Shown piece by piece: positions 16,920 to 25,858 of a stretch of DNA of 64,000 nt. The stretch is from WHTI01 sp963826105 (lineage in GTDB: Bacteria; Actinomycetota; CADDZG01; WHSQ01): NCBI GenBank assembly GCA_963826105.1, contig CAWGWA010000013.1, positions 248,001-312,000 of the forward strand, in the 5' to 3' direction. The stretch's first letter is position 1. Every line of letters begins with the position of its first letter. The notes under the pieces were generated by a model. It was given only the letters and a program-made list of their open reading frames with translations. It had not been told where the DNA came from and did no database searches. The position numbers were made by a program, and so were the translations under genes.

Positions 16920-18889
16920 CTAACCCTCGGTTGCTTTCTGCGATTCGGACTTGGCACGGATCTCGTCGAGGATCGGGGCGTTCTGCAAGGTCGTGACGTC
17001 CCCGAGCTCCCGCCCTTCGGCGACATCGCGGAGGAGCCTCCGCATGATCTTGCCGGAACGTGTCTTGGGTAGATCGTCGGTGAAGACGATCGACTGCGGG
17101 CGGGCGATCTTCCCAATCACTTTGCCGACGTGCTCCCTCAGTTCTTTCATCAGGGCCTCGTCGCCGGTCACATCTCCCTTCGGCGTAACGAACGCGACGA
17201 TCGTCTCACCTTCCTGGGGATGCTTGCGTCCACCACCGCCGCCTCGGCGACTCCCTGGTGATCCACGAGGGCGCTCTCGACCTCGTATGTCGAGATCCGG
17301 TGGCCCGAGACGTTCATCACATCGTCGACCCTGCCGAGCAGCCAGTAGTAGCCCTCTTCGTCGAGCTTGGCGCCGTCACCGGGGAAATACGTCTCGATGC
17401 CGTACTTGTCGAAGTACGTCTTCACGTACCGCTCGTCGTCTCCGAAGATCGTGCGGAACATCGAAGGGAACGGCTGCGTGAGTACGAGATAACCGCCCCC
17501 GCCGAGTCCGACCGACTCACCCTTCTCGTCGACGACATCCGCGAACACACCGGGATAAGGCTTGGTGGCGGAACCCGGTTTGAGGGTCGTCACCCCCGGT
17601 AGTGCAGTGATCGCGATGGCCCCTGTTTCGGTCTGCCACCAGGTATCGACGACGGGGGTCTTCCCGCCTCCGATGAACTCCTGGTACCAGATCCACGCTT
17701 CCGGATTGATGGGCTCACCAACGCTCCCGAGCAACCTCAAGGACGACAGGTCGTGCTTGGCCGGGTAGTCGGTGCCCCATTTCATGAAGGTGCGGATCGC
17801 AGTGGGGGCGGTGTAGAGGATCGATACGTCGTACTCGTCGATGATCTGCCACCAGCGGTCCTTGTCGGGATGATCCGGTGCGCCTTCGTACATCACCGAT
17901 GTGGCCCCGTTGGCCAGAGGTCCGTAGACGATGTACGAGTGGCCGGTGACCCATCCGATGTCGGCCGCGGACCAGTACACGTCGACCTCGGGCTTGAGAT
18001 CGAAAACCAGATTGTGTGTCGAGCTCACCCCGGTCATGTAGCCACCGGTGGTGTGCACGATCCCCTTCGGCTTACCTGTGGTCCCTGACGTATAGAGGAT
18101 GTACAACATGTCCTCGGAATCCATCTCTTCGGCCGGACAATCGATCGAGGCATCTTTGAGAAGCTCGTGGTACCAGACGTCTCGGTCGTCGAACCAATCG
18201 ATGTCTTCAGCGGTTCGTTGCACGACGACGACTTTCTCGATCGAAGGGCAGCCCTTGACCGCTTCGTCCGCACTCTGTTTCAGGGGGACCAGGTCTCCAC
18301 GACGGTAACTGCCGTCGGCCGTGATCAGGACCTTGCACTGCGCGTCGTTGATGCGGTCCTTCAGAGATTCGGCCGAGAAGCCGCCGAACACCACGGAGTG
18401 TGCCGCTCCGATGCGAGCGCACGCGAGCATCGCGGCAGGGAGTTCGGGGATCATCGGCAGGTAGATGGCGACGCGATCGCCCCTCTTCACACCGAGTGAC
18501 TTCAGGACGTTTGCTAGCTTGCTGACATCACGATGGAGTTCGGCGTAAGTGACGGTTCGTTTGTCGCCCGGCTCACCGATCCAGTAGTAAGCGACCCGCT
18601 CGCCGTTCTTCTCGAGGTGCCGGTCGAGACAGTTGTAGGACGCGTTCAGCGTTCCGCCGACGAACCATTCGTGGTGAGGAGGGTCCCTCCGGAGCACGTG
18701 GTCCCACGGCTTGAACCAGTGCAGCCGCTCGGCCTGGGATGCCCACCAGCCCTCGGGATCGGCGTCGGCTTGTTCGTACACGGAGTTGTCGCGGACGTTG
18801 GCCTGCTTGGTGAACTCCTCCGGCGGTGCGAACGTACGCCGCTCTTCGAGCAGTGCCTCGATCGTCTTCTCGACATCTCGCTCGACCAT
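16920..18889 (-). CDS. acs: Acetyl-CoA synthetase (AMP-forming), frameshifted
   Basis: About 656 residues. It activates acetate to acetyl-AMP and then acetyl-CoA. Typical motifs: KANVRDNSVYEQADADPEGWW-like N-terminus, YTSGTTGKPKGIVHT (P-loop), VYWSAADIGWVTGHSYIVYGPL, WWQTETGAI and GRVDDVMNVSGHRIST. The run of four Gs at 17216-17219 needs one more G. With it the frame continues as IPQEGETIVAFVTPKGDV to the C-terminal domain, which holds the acetylatable lysine in TRSGKIMRR. The start is preceded by a G-rich Shine-Dalgarno. An aquaporin gene follows. Confidence 0.92.
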
Positions 18890-18981
18890 TCTCGCCCCCC
18901 ATTCACATGGTTGGAGTTTCGACCGAGCCTACGGCAGATGCCTCGGGGTAGGACACGTCGCATCGAGAGGATAATGGGCCT

Positions 18982-19862
18982 ATGCCCCATCTGAAGGTCG
19001 TGCGTGCCGACATCATCAGTGTCGGCCCCGACGGTGTGGCCGGAGGGGAACGACGAGATCGTCTCGCCGGCGAAGAGCCCCTGGAGATCCGTGCCGCCGG
19101 GATGTCCCAGCTTCCCGTCCAGGTCGCCGTAACGATGCGGACGCCGGGCCACGATTTCGAGCTTGCCGCCGGCTTCTTGTTCTCCGAGGGTCTGATCTCT
19201 GCGGAGGATGTTGCGAGGGTCAGTTACTGCGACGTGGGCTTCACGCCACCGACGAATACGAAGATCCCCGGCGACGGCGACGACCCCAGCGAGTTCAACG
19301 TCGTTACCGTTCGGAGCCGCACCGAGATCGACGCCTCCACCCTCCAACGCAATTTCTTCATGACGTCGAGTTGCGGGATCTGCGGCAAGGCGTCACTCGA
19401 TCAACTCGAAGGTATGTGCCACCCGGTGTCCGGTGATCTTCGGATCTCCTCCGAAACCGTCTCGTCTCGCCGGCCTCACTCCGGTCGGCGCAGAGCGTGT
19501 TCGAGGCCACCGGCGGTCTTCATGCCGCAGGCATCTTCACCGCCGATGGAGTCCCCGAGGTCGTCCGCGAGGATGTCGGGCGGCACAACGCCTTGGACAA
19601 GGCCATCGGAGCGAAGCTCCTGGCCGGAGAGCTCCCGTTGAGCGACCGGGTCGTTGCGGTCTCGGGTCGAGCGAGCTACGAGTTGGTACAGAAGGCCCTC
19701 ACTGCAGGGGCCAGCGTGATGTGTTCGATCTCTGCACCGTCGAGCCTCGCGGTGGAGGCCGCCAAACGCTTCGGACTGACCCTGGTCGGCTTTCTACGGG
19801 ACGACGGATTCAATATCTATTCACACCCCGAACGCATCGTCACCAACGGAGGAACGGGCTAG
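18982..19862 (+). CDS. fdhD: FdhD sulfurtransferase (molybdoenzyme sulfuration), frameshifted
   Basis: About 293 residues. FdhD moves sulfur onto the Moco of formate dehydrogenases (family knowledge). Visible are RAAGMSQLPVQVAVTMRTPG, ELAAGFLFSEGL, the catalytic TSSCGICGKASLD (CxxC) and, after a one-base shift near 19465, FEATGGLHAAGIF, REDVGRHNALDKAIG and SGRASYELVQKA. GATAAT lies six bases before the ATG, so the mRNA is probably leaderless. No formate dehydrogenase is in the window. The molybdoenzymes present are xanthine-dehydrogenase types, so its client may lie elsewhere. Confidence 0.88.
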
Positions 19863-19914
19863 CCCGCGGGGCCACATGTTTCACATAAACCCCAACGCGG
19901 GCATAGTTTGACCC

Positions 19915-20580
19915 GTGACCGGACTGGTTGAGGAGTCGAATTTGGATCCTGAAGGTGTCGTGTCCGTGATCGTGGCGGGCGCTGAGGCGGCTAGCCGCTC
20001 TCGGATTTCGGAACTCATTGGTAACCACCCCAGGGTGTCGGTGGCGGCATCTGCGGCCACCCCGGGGGACGCGGTGGATTCGGCCCGCGGGCGCAGAGAC
20101 AGGCCCGTTATCGTCCTCGATCTGCAAGGGGCCGAGGATCCGTCCGCGGCCGCGCGCGAGTGTGCGGTGTCATTCCCCGTGGTCGTCATCGCCGGCAGCA
20201 ACGACGATCCCGAGATCCCAAGCCTCCTGCAGGCGGGAGCCGCCGCGTGTCTGGTGATCGACACCATCACTCCTCAGCAGGTTGTGGAGGCCGTGACCAA
20301 GGCGGCCGTGGGGGACAGCTACCTCGCCCCGGCGATCATCACTCGCCTCTTCGAGGAGTTCCGACGGTCTCCGAAAAACATCTCGGGACCAGGGGGAGAG
20401 CTCACCGAGAGGGAGCGCGAGATCATGGGTCTGGTTTCGCAGGGGTTGCGTAACCGGCAGATCGCGGCAGCTCTGTTCCTGTCCGAGAAGACCGTGAAGA
20501 ACCACATCAACCACGTCTACAGGAAACTCGAAGTGAACGACCGCAGAGAGGCCGTGGAGCGCTGGAGCCGCGAGTCCTAA
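19915..20580 (+). CDS. NarL/LuxR-type response regulator with atypical receiver
   Basis: A 221-residue regulator. Residues about 12-130 form a receiver-like fold with the phosphorylatable position kept (D69 in VIVLDLQG). The usual N-terminal acidic pair is replaced (VSVIVAGAEAASR), so metal-dependent phosphorylation is doubtful. Residues about 160-215 are a LuxR helix-turn-helix (LTEREREIMGLVSQGLRNRQIAA, LSEKTVKNHINHVYRKLEV). The GTG start has CATAGT seven bases upstream. No histidine kinase is adjacent. The stop shares four bases with the convergent mog gene. Target genes are unknown. Confidence 0.82.
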   Translation: MTGLVEESNLDPEGVVSVIVAGAEAASRSRISELIGNHPRVSVAASAATPGDAVDSARGRRDRPVIVLDLQGAEDPSAAARECAVSFPVVVIAGSNDDPEIPSLLQAGAAACLVIDTITPQQVVEAVTKAAVGDSYLAPAIITRLFEEFRRSPKNISGPGGELTEREREIMGLVSQGLRNRQIAAALFLSEKTVKNHINHVYRKLEVNDRREAVERWSRES

Positions 20581-21088
20581 GCGTTTCCCGAACGATGCTC
20601 GGTGTCGCCGGCGAGTAGGTCGAGCACGTGCGAGAGGAGCGGCACGAGTACCTCGAGGCCCTCTTGGACCGCTTTGGGACTGCCCGGAAGATTGACGATC
20701 AAGGTGGAACCCGACACTCCGGCGACCGCACGGGAGAGCGATGCGAAGGGCGTCTTCTCGACCCCCTTGGCCCGGATAACTCGGCGAGACCGGGGGCATC
20801 GCGATCGATCACATCCTTGGTGGCTTCTGGAGTTACATCCCGCGGTCCGAAGCCGGTTCCCCCGGTCGTAACGATCAGGGCGACGCCCGCGTCGCAGGCC
20901 CGCCGTAGCTCGCGGGTTATCTCTGCGCGGTCGTCGGGCACGACCGAGCGGAGGGGGGCCTCGAATCCGGTAGCTTCGAGAAGCTTTGCGGCGAGGTCTC
21001 CCGAGGCGTCGGCCCTCGTCCCACCGCTCACCCCATCGCTGATCGTCACCACGGCCACCCGGCCTGCTGTCTCTCCCATGCCCCCCAT
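20577..21088 (-). CDS. mog: MogA/MoaB-type molybdopterin adenylyltransferase, frameshifted
   Basis: About 170 residues. The protein adenylates molybdopterin before metal insertion. Motifs: RVAVVTISDGVSGGTRADASG, VVPDDRAEITRELRRACD, and VALIVTTGGTGFGPRDVTPEA (the TTGGTG substrate loop). A missing base near 20782 shifts the frame; the true continuation is IRAKGVEKTPFASLSRAVAG and GSTLIVNLPGSPKAV, ending GNA at 20577. The first of two nearby ATGs (21088) is given; 21079 is possible. Part of the Moco gene set at 19-28 kb. Confidence 0.85.
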
Positions 21089-21181
21089 TGTCTCCCACCA
21101 CGTGGGGGAACCCGGATGCCCCTGCCGGTGTATGTGGAGAGATGCAAGACGGTGGAGGGCCGACCACTGGATGATGGAGCC

Positions 21182-21733
21182 ATGGATGACGCCGAGCTTG
21201 TGGTGCGCTCGCGGCGGGGTGACGTGGATGCCTTCGCGCGCCTCGTCCGACTGCATCAGGGCGTCGGACATCGAGTTGCGTACCTCATCGTTCGCGATGA
21301 GAGGGAGGCCGAGGACGTGGTGCAAGAGGCATTCGTGAAGGCTCACCGAGCCCTTGGAGGTTTCCGAGAGGGCGCCTCGTTCCGAACCTGGTTCCTGACG
21401 ATCGTCGGGAACGAAGCCCGCAACCGAGCGCGCTCGGCGGGTCGTCGCACCGGACTTGCCTTGCGAGTTGCGGGGGACCGCCGTTCGGGGGACGCGGCCC
21501 CGTCTTCCGAATCGGTGGTCCTTGATTCCGAATCGAGGGAGGAGTTGCTCGCGGCGATCGCCTCGCTCCGAGATGACGACCGCCTCGTGATCTCCTACCG
21601 CTACCTGCTCGAGATGAGCGAATCGGAGACCGCCGCGGCGCTCGATTGCCCGGCGGGCACCGTGAAGTCGCGCCTCTTCCGAGCGATGGCCCGGCTACGA
21701 GATGCTCTCACCGACAGTGGGAGAAGCGAGTGA
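21182..21733 (+). CDS. ECF-type RNA polymerase sigma factor
   Basis: A 183-residue sigma-70 family factor of the extracytoplasmic-function type. Region 2 is AFARLVRLHQGVGHRVAYLIVRD then EAEDVVQEAFVKAHRAL and FRTWFLTIVGNEARNRAR. Region 4 is LRDDDRLVISYRYLLEMSESETAAALDCPAGTVKSRLFRAM. ATG 21182 is chosen because homology begins there; the open frame extends 22 codons upstream. Its stop overlaps the GTG of the next gene (GTGA), a layout typical of sigma/anti-sigma pairs. Confidence 0.88.
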   Translation: MDDAELVVRSRRGDVDAFARLVRLHQGVGHRVAYLIVRDEREAEDVVQEAFVKAHRALGGFREGASFRTWFLTIVGNEARNRARSAGRRTGLALRVAGDRRSGDAAPSSESVVLDSESREELLAAIASLRDDDRLVISYRYLLEMSESETAAALDCPAGTVKSRLFRAMARLRDALTDSGRSE

Positions 21734-22455
21734 AGTGGTCCGAGATCAACCTCGAAGCCGCGCTCGGCGATCTGGCGCTCTCCGTCGAGTTCCCGGAGAC
21801 TCCCGATGTCTCCCCCAGCGTTGTTCGCGGATCGCAGACCGTCGGACCATCTGGTCCCGCAGGGTTGCGCTGGTTGCTGCCGCCGCGGTCATCGCGCTGG
21901 TCGCCCCGTTGGTCGTGTCGTCCGGGGCCCGCGAGGCGGTCGCCGACTTCCTCGGTATCGGTCGGGTCAGGGTCGAGGTGACCGGAAGCGTTCCGGAGCC
22001 CACGACGACGGCTGCCGATATCGGTCTCGGTCGGGAGATCACCCTCGGGGAAGCACTCGAGAGGTTCGGTGACTTCGAGTACCCGAGGTCGGTCGGCGAG
22101 CCGGATGCAGTATTCCTCTCGGACTTCGGTGACATCGTTGCCCTCATCTACGAGGCGAGCGAAGGCCTGCCGAAGATCGACGGCATCGATGCAGGTCTGG
22201 TCTTCATCCGTCTTCCCGGAGTCCCGCCCGGTGCCTATCTCGACAAGACACTCGGTGCCGACGGCACCGTTCGCGTGGTGGAGGTCAATGGGTTCGAGGG
22301 CCTTTGGACCAAGGGCACCGAGCACCGGCTCACCTACGACGGCAACATCAGGGCCTCGGGCAACGCGTTGATCTGGCGGGAGGGTGAGACCACCTATCGG
22401 ATCGAATCCATGTTGTCGCTGAAGGAGACCCTGGAGATCGCGGAGTATCGAGTAG
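21730..22455 (+). CDS. Putative membrane anti-sigma or sensor protein, frameshifted
   Basis: About 240 residues, translationally coupled to the ECF sigma gene (GTG inside its TGA). The N-terminus (VKWSEINLEAALGDLALSVEFPETPDVS) is cytoplasmic. After a one-base shift near 21830 a membrane helix follows (VALVAAAAVIALVAPLVVSSG). A large extracellular part follows, starting AREAVADFLGIGRVRVEVTG. It is not a clear zinc-binding anti-sigma domain, so anti-sigma function rests mainly on context. The written frame stays open to 22562 and would run through the SAM riboswitch. A further indel near 22446 would end it at TAG 22453-22455, which I prefer. Confidence 0.6.
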
Positions 22456-22498
22456 CCGGACTCGTTTGTTTTTGGGACCCGGGTCGGGTACAAAGAGG

Positions 22499-22615
22499 TC
22501 ACCTCATCAAGAGGGGGCAGAGGGATCCAGCCCTGCGAAGCCCCGGCAACCCACCCCAATGAGGGGGAAGGTGCCAAATCTGGCCCGAGCAGACGCCCGG
22601 GGGAGATGAGATGGT
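22499..22615 (+). ncRNA. SAM (S-box type) riboswitch
   Basis: The conserved SAM-aptamer series is present in order: ACCTCATCAAGAG at the 5' side, CAGAGGGATCC, GAAGCCCCGGCAACC, GAAGGTGCCAAATC and the closing GGGAGATGAG. ACCTCATC (22501-22508) pairs with GATGAGAT (22605-22612) as P1. The consensus fits SAM-I; the SAM-IV variant seen in actinobacteria is an alternative. It precedes the threonine-synthase-like gene. CCTCC at 22626-22630 can pair with GGAGG of the ribosome site at 22650-22654, so control is probably translational. SAM riboswitches normally control methionine or cysteine genes. Confidence 0.85.
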
Positions 22616-22661
22616 GCGATGCGCCCCTCCGTCCGTCGAGTAGACGAGAGGAGGCAACATC

Positions 22662-23981
22662 GTGACCCACCTAACACCCGGCGCTCTCATAGACCGCGCT
22701 CTGAGTCGCCGCACCGCGTCGACACCAGAGATCCCGGACGTCCTCGATTGGGGGAACGCCCGAGCACTCGCTTGCAAGGAGTGCGGCAACGAGACGCCGC
22801 TCCAGCCCCAGCACGTATGCGAGTTCTGCTTCGGCCCCCTCGAGGTGGTCTACGACTACGAGCGGATCGCGGCGACGACGAGCCGGGAGCGGATCGCATC
22901 TGGACCTCCCACGATCTGGCGCTACGCCGACTTCCTTCCGGCGCCCAACGTGGAGTGGATCGACATCGGCGCCGGTTGGTCGAGGTTGATCGAGGCGCCT
23001 CGCCTCGCCGCCGAGCTCGGACTTAAGAAGCTGTGGCTGAAGTTCGAGGGCACCAACCCGACGCATTCCTTCAAGGATCGCGTCGTGACCGTGGCGCTGA
23101 CCGCGGCGAGGGCGTTCGGGTTCAAGGTCGCTGCGTGCGCGAGCACCGGGAACCTCGCCGGTGCGGTCGCGGCTCACGCAGCCGCCTCCGGGATGGAGAG
23201 CGTCGTGTTCATCCCCGAGGGGCTCGAGACCGGCAAGGTCGCCGCCGCGGCGATCTACGGTGGGCGCCTGATCGCGGTCAAGGGTTCGTATGACGACGTC
23301 AACCGGCTCTGTGCCGAGCTCTGCGGTGTGAAGGACGACTGGGCGTTCGTCAACGTCAACGTTCGTCCCTACTACTCAGAGGGATCAAAGACGTTGGGCT
23401 ATGAGATCGTCGAGCAGCTTGGATGGAGAAGCCCGGATGCGGTGATCATCCCGGTCGCCTCCGGCTCTCTGTTGACCAAGATCAAGAAGGGCCTCGGCGA
23501 GCTGCACACGGTGGGCCTCCTCGATGAGGCTCCGCACACCGCGATCCACGGAGCCCAGGCGGACGGCTGTTCACCGGTGGCGCGTGCGTTCGAAGAAGGC
23601 GCTGACGACTTCCGTCCGGTGAAGCCGGACACGATCGCGAAGTCCCTGGCTATCGGGAACCCGGCCGACGGCTACTACGCGCTGCGCGATGTCCGTGCGA
23701 CCGGTGGCACCGTCACGCGTGTTCCCGAGGAGTCCGTCGCCGAGGGGATGAAGCTCCTCGCCCGTACCGAAGGGATCTTCACCGAGACCGCCGGGGGAGT
23801 GACGATCGCCACCCTCGAGAAGCTGATCCGCGAGGGGGCCGTCACCCCCGAGGGGGAAACCGTCGCCTTGATCACCGGCGTAGGTCTCAAGACGATCGAA
23901 GCACTGGGAGACATCGGACCGTCCCACGTTATCGGCGCCAACGTCGAAGCAGTGGATCGAGCACTGGAGGAAACGGCATGA
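22662..23981 (+). CDS. thrC: Threonine-synthase-like PLP enzyme under SAM control
   Basis: A 439-residue fold-II PLP enzyme. The N-terminal about 70 residues include two CxxC pairs (C38/C41 and C53/C56: LACKECGNE, HVCEFCFG), a likely zinc ribbon. The PLP lysine is K138 in NPTHSFKDR. ASTGNLAGAVAAHAA binds the phosphate or substrate. Annotated function would be O-phosphohomoserine to threonine. However, the SAM riboswitch upstream and a GG-ending sulfur carrier overlapping its stop by four bases suggest sulfur incorporation (homocysteine synthesis) instead of or beside threonine synthesis. That is an inference. GTG 22662 follows AGAGGAGG with seven-base spacing. The symbol reflects family, not proven reaction. 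Confidence 0.85.
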   Translation: MTHLTPGALIDRALSRRTASTPEIPDVLDWGNARALACKECGNETPLQPQHVCEFCFGPLEVVYDYERIAATTSRERIASGPPTIWRYADFLPAPNVEWIDIGAGWSRLIEAPRLAAELGLKKLWLKFEGTNPTHSFKDRVVTVALTAARAFGFKVAACASTGNLAGAVAAHAAASGMESVVFIPEGLETGKVAAAAIYGGRLIAVKGSYDDVNRLCAELCGVKDDWAFVNVNVRPYYSEGSKTLGYEIVEQLGWRSPDAVIIPVASGSLLTKIKKGLGELHTVGLLDEAPHTAIHGAQADGCSPVARAFEEGADDFRPVKPDTIAKSLAIGNPADGYYALRDVRATGGTVTRVPEESVAEGMKLLARTEGIFTETAGGVTIATLEKLIREGAVTPEGETVALITGVGLKTIEALGDIGPSHVIGANVEAVDRALEETA

Positions 23982-24253
23982 GTGTCACCGTCAGGATCCC
24001 TACGCAGCTGAGGACCTTCACCGAGGGTGCGTCGGAGGTCGAGGCGAGCGGAGCGACGATCGGCGATCTCGTCGCCGAACTCGGCCGCAGGCACCCGGGC
24101 ATCACCGAGCGCATCGTCGACGAGGCCGGAGCGCTGCGCCGGTTCGTGAACATCTACCTCGACGAAGAGGACGTGCGCTTCTTGAAGAACCTCGAAACCG
24201 AGGTCCCCGCCGGGGCCAAGGTCTCGATCATCCCGGCGGTTGCGGGGGGCTAA
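23978..24253 (+). CDS. MoaD/ThiS-family sulfur carrier protein
   Basis: A 91-residue ubiquitin-like protein with the family's length and fold pattern (VTVRIPTQLRTFTEGASEVE, IGDLVAELGRRHPGI, LNVY-like VNIYLDEEDVRF). It ends in AVAGG. The C-terminal Gly-Gly is the hallmark of carriers that are adenylated and thiocarboxylated. It is coupled to the upstream PLP enzyme by ATGA, like CysO next to CysM in mycobacteria (known example). It is also the only MoaD-like protein in the window, so a role in molybdopterin synthase with MoaE is an alternative. Confidence 0.88.
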   Translation: MSVTVRIPTQLRTFTEGASEVEASGATIGDLVAELGRRHPGITERIVDEAGALRRFVNIYLDEEDVRFLKNLETEVPAGAKVSIIPAVAGG

Positions 24254-24265
24254 GCACCCCCCGCA
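24241..24265. terminator. Bidirectional hairpin terminator
   Basis: TGCGGGGGG (24241-24249) and CCCCCCGCA (24257-24265) form a perfect nine-pair GC stem with a seven-base loop. The left arm covers the last codons of the sulfur carrier gene and the loop contains its stop. The structure lies between convergent genes. There is no T-run, as is common for high-GC terminators. Confidence 0.55.
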
Positions 24266-24274
24266 CCAATACAT

Positions 24275-25696
24275 CTAGGACCGGTTCGACCCCGACATCT
24301 CGTCGATCAGGTCGACCGTCTTGGATCCCTCGTCCACTGCGACCGGAGTGGTGCCCTGGACCTCGTTCCAGATCCGCACCTCGTGCGTTTCCTCGAGGTA
24401 CCGCCATCCGATGAACGCGGTCAGCAGCGCAACGACGATCGGGTACGCGAGCCCGGCGTAGATATTGCCCGTCCACGTAACGATCGCGGTCGAGATGAAC
24501 GGCAGCAGACCACCGAACTCTCCGTTCCCGAGGTGGTATGGGACCGAAAGCGACGTGTAGCGCACCTTGGCAGGGAACAGCTCGACGAGGTACGCGGCGA
24601 TGGGTCCATAGACCATCGTCACGAACACGACCTGGATCCATACAAGGGCGGTCATGGCGACGACATTGAGCGGTTCGGCCACCGCGCTCATCCCGCGGTA
24701 GATCGGCAGGTAACTGAGCGCCGCGATCACACAACCTCCGAGGATGATCGGTTTCCGTCCGATCCGGTCGGACAGGCGACCGAAGATCAGGAAGAACGGA
24801 GTCGCAAGGATCAGCGCTACTCCGACGATCAGCGCGGACGTGACAAGCTCAATCTCGAGCACCGTCTGGAGGAAGAAGAGGGCGTAGAACTGGCCCGTGT
24901 ACCAGACGACCGCTTGTCCGGCGGTGGCGCCGAAGAGCACGAGCAGGATCATCTTCCAACCGCCGTTACCGAAGGCATCCTTCAGCGGACTGGTCGACGA
25001 CTTCTTCGCTTCCTTGAGTCGCTGGAATAGGGGCGTCTCCCTCAGACTCAAACGGATGTACAGCGCAAGGGCGACGAGGATCCCCGACAGCAGGAACGGA
25101 AGGCGCCAGCCCCACTGGGTGAAGGCTGCTTCGCCGACGATCTCACGCACGCCGACGGTCACGGCCAAAGCAAGAACCAAACCCGCCGTCGCCGTCGTCT
25201 GGATGTAGCTCGTGTAGTAACCCCGACGGTGATCAGGGGCGTGTTCCGCAACGTAGATCGCGGCCCCACCGTATTCGCCTCCGAGGGCGAGGCCCTGGAG
25301 CAAGCGAAGCAGCACCAGGGCGATCGGAGCGATGATTCCGATGCTGTCGTAGCTCGGCAGCAAACCGATGAGGAACGTTGCGCCACCCATCAGAGAGATC
25401 GTCACCAGGAAGGTGATCTTGCGACCGATCAGATCCCCGATCCGGCCGAAGAACAGGGCGCCGAACGGACGGACTGCGAATCCCGTACCGAACGTTGCCA
25501 GAGCGGCCAGAAGAGCAACGGTTTCGTTGCCCTTCGGATAGAAGACGGTGGTCAGCGTCGTGGCCAGGACGCCGAAGACGTAGAAGTCGTACCACTCGAT
25601 CAGGGTCCCAGCCGAGGAAGCGAAGATCACCTTCTTCAGGCTGTAGTCGTATACCTCGTGACCCTCGAGGCGTTCGGCCGATCTTGCTGAGGCCAT
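24275..25696 (-). CDS. MHS-family major facilitator (metabolite:H+ symporter)
   Basis: About 473 residues with 12 predicted membrane segments. The first is SAGTLIEWYDFYVFGVLA, the characteristic start of metabolite:H+ symporters (ProP, KgtP and shikimate-type). MFS loop motif GRIGDLIGRKITFL and the repeat RLSDRIGRKPIIL are present, as is LLQGLALGGEYGGAAIYVAEH. Substrate is probably an organic acid or osmolyte but is not deducible. The start is placed at ATG 25696, which has GGTGG upstream; a longer frame begins at 25750. It is a single gene with a palindrome in its leader. Confidence 0.88.
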   Translation of the reverse strand: MASARSAERLEGHEVYDYSLKKVIFASSAGTLIEWYDFYVFGVLATTLTTVFYPKGNETVALLAALATFGTGFAVRPFGALFFGRIGDLIGRKITFLVTISLMGGATFLIGLLPSYDSIGIIAPIALVLLRLLQGLALGGEYGGAAIYVAEHAPDHRRGYYTSYIQTTATAGLVLALAVTVGVREIVGEAAFTQWGWRLPFLLSGILVALALYIRLSLRETPLFQRLKEAKKSSTSPLKDAFGNGGWKMILLVLFGATAGQAVVWYTGQFYALFFLQTVLEIELVTSALIVGVALILATPFFLIFGRLSDRIGRKPIILGGCVIAALSYLPIYRGMSAVAEPLNVVAMTALVWIQVVFVTMVYGPIAAYLVELFPAKVRYTSLSVPYHLGNGEFGGLLPFISTAIVTWTGNIYAGLAYPIVVALLTAFIGWRYLEETHEVRIWNEVQGTTPVAVDEGSKTVDLIDEMSGSNRS

Positions 25697-25782
25697 ACGC
25701 GCACCACCTTCCCCGTCCGGGCCCGTGGCACGCCGTGGCGGCTCGGGCACCAGATCCCGGCTCGCTGTACGTTCCCTGTTTC

Positions 25783-25804
25783 GCTACCCAGACATTTAGG
25801 TAGC
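25783..25804 (-). promoter_or_regulatory. Palindrome in the leader region of the MHS transporter
   Basis: GCTACC (25783-25788) and GGTAGC (25799-25804) form an inverted repeat around a ten-base A/T-rich centre, with T/A-rich flanks extending the symmetry (TTTC on the left, AAAT on the right). It sits about 90 bases before the transporter start in the gap shared with mocA. It could be an operator or a small hairpin. No other copy was seen. Confidence 0.3.
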
Positions 25805-25858
25805 AAATCATCCAAAATCCCCTCTGGGCGCCCCCCTACTCCCGCCTAGACTCGGGGG

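Noticed and set aside
18982..19862. fdhD evidence for a formate dehydrogenase operon
   Set aside because: No formate dehydrogenase subunits are present in the window; the gene only marks molybdoenzyme maturation.
19863..19905. Terminator between fdhD and the LuxR-type gene (GCCCGCG ... CGCGGGC)
   Set aside because: A seven-pair stem with a loop of almost 30 bases and no T-run is not convincing. The right arm is close to the promoter of the next gene.
22456..22562. C-terminal extension of the putative anti-sigma gene
   Set aside because: This stretch runs into the SAM riboswitch, which explains the sequence better. An indel near 22446 probably hides the true stop.
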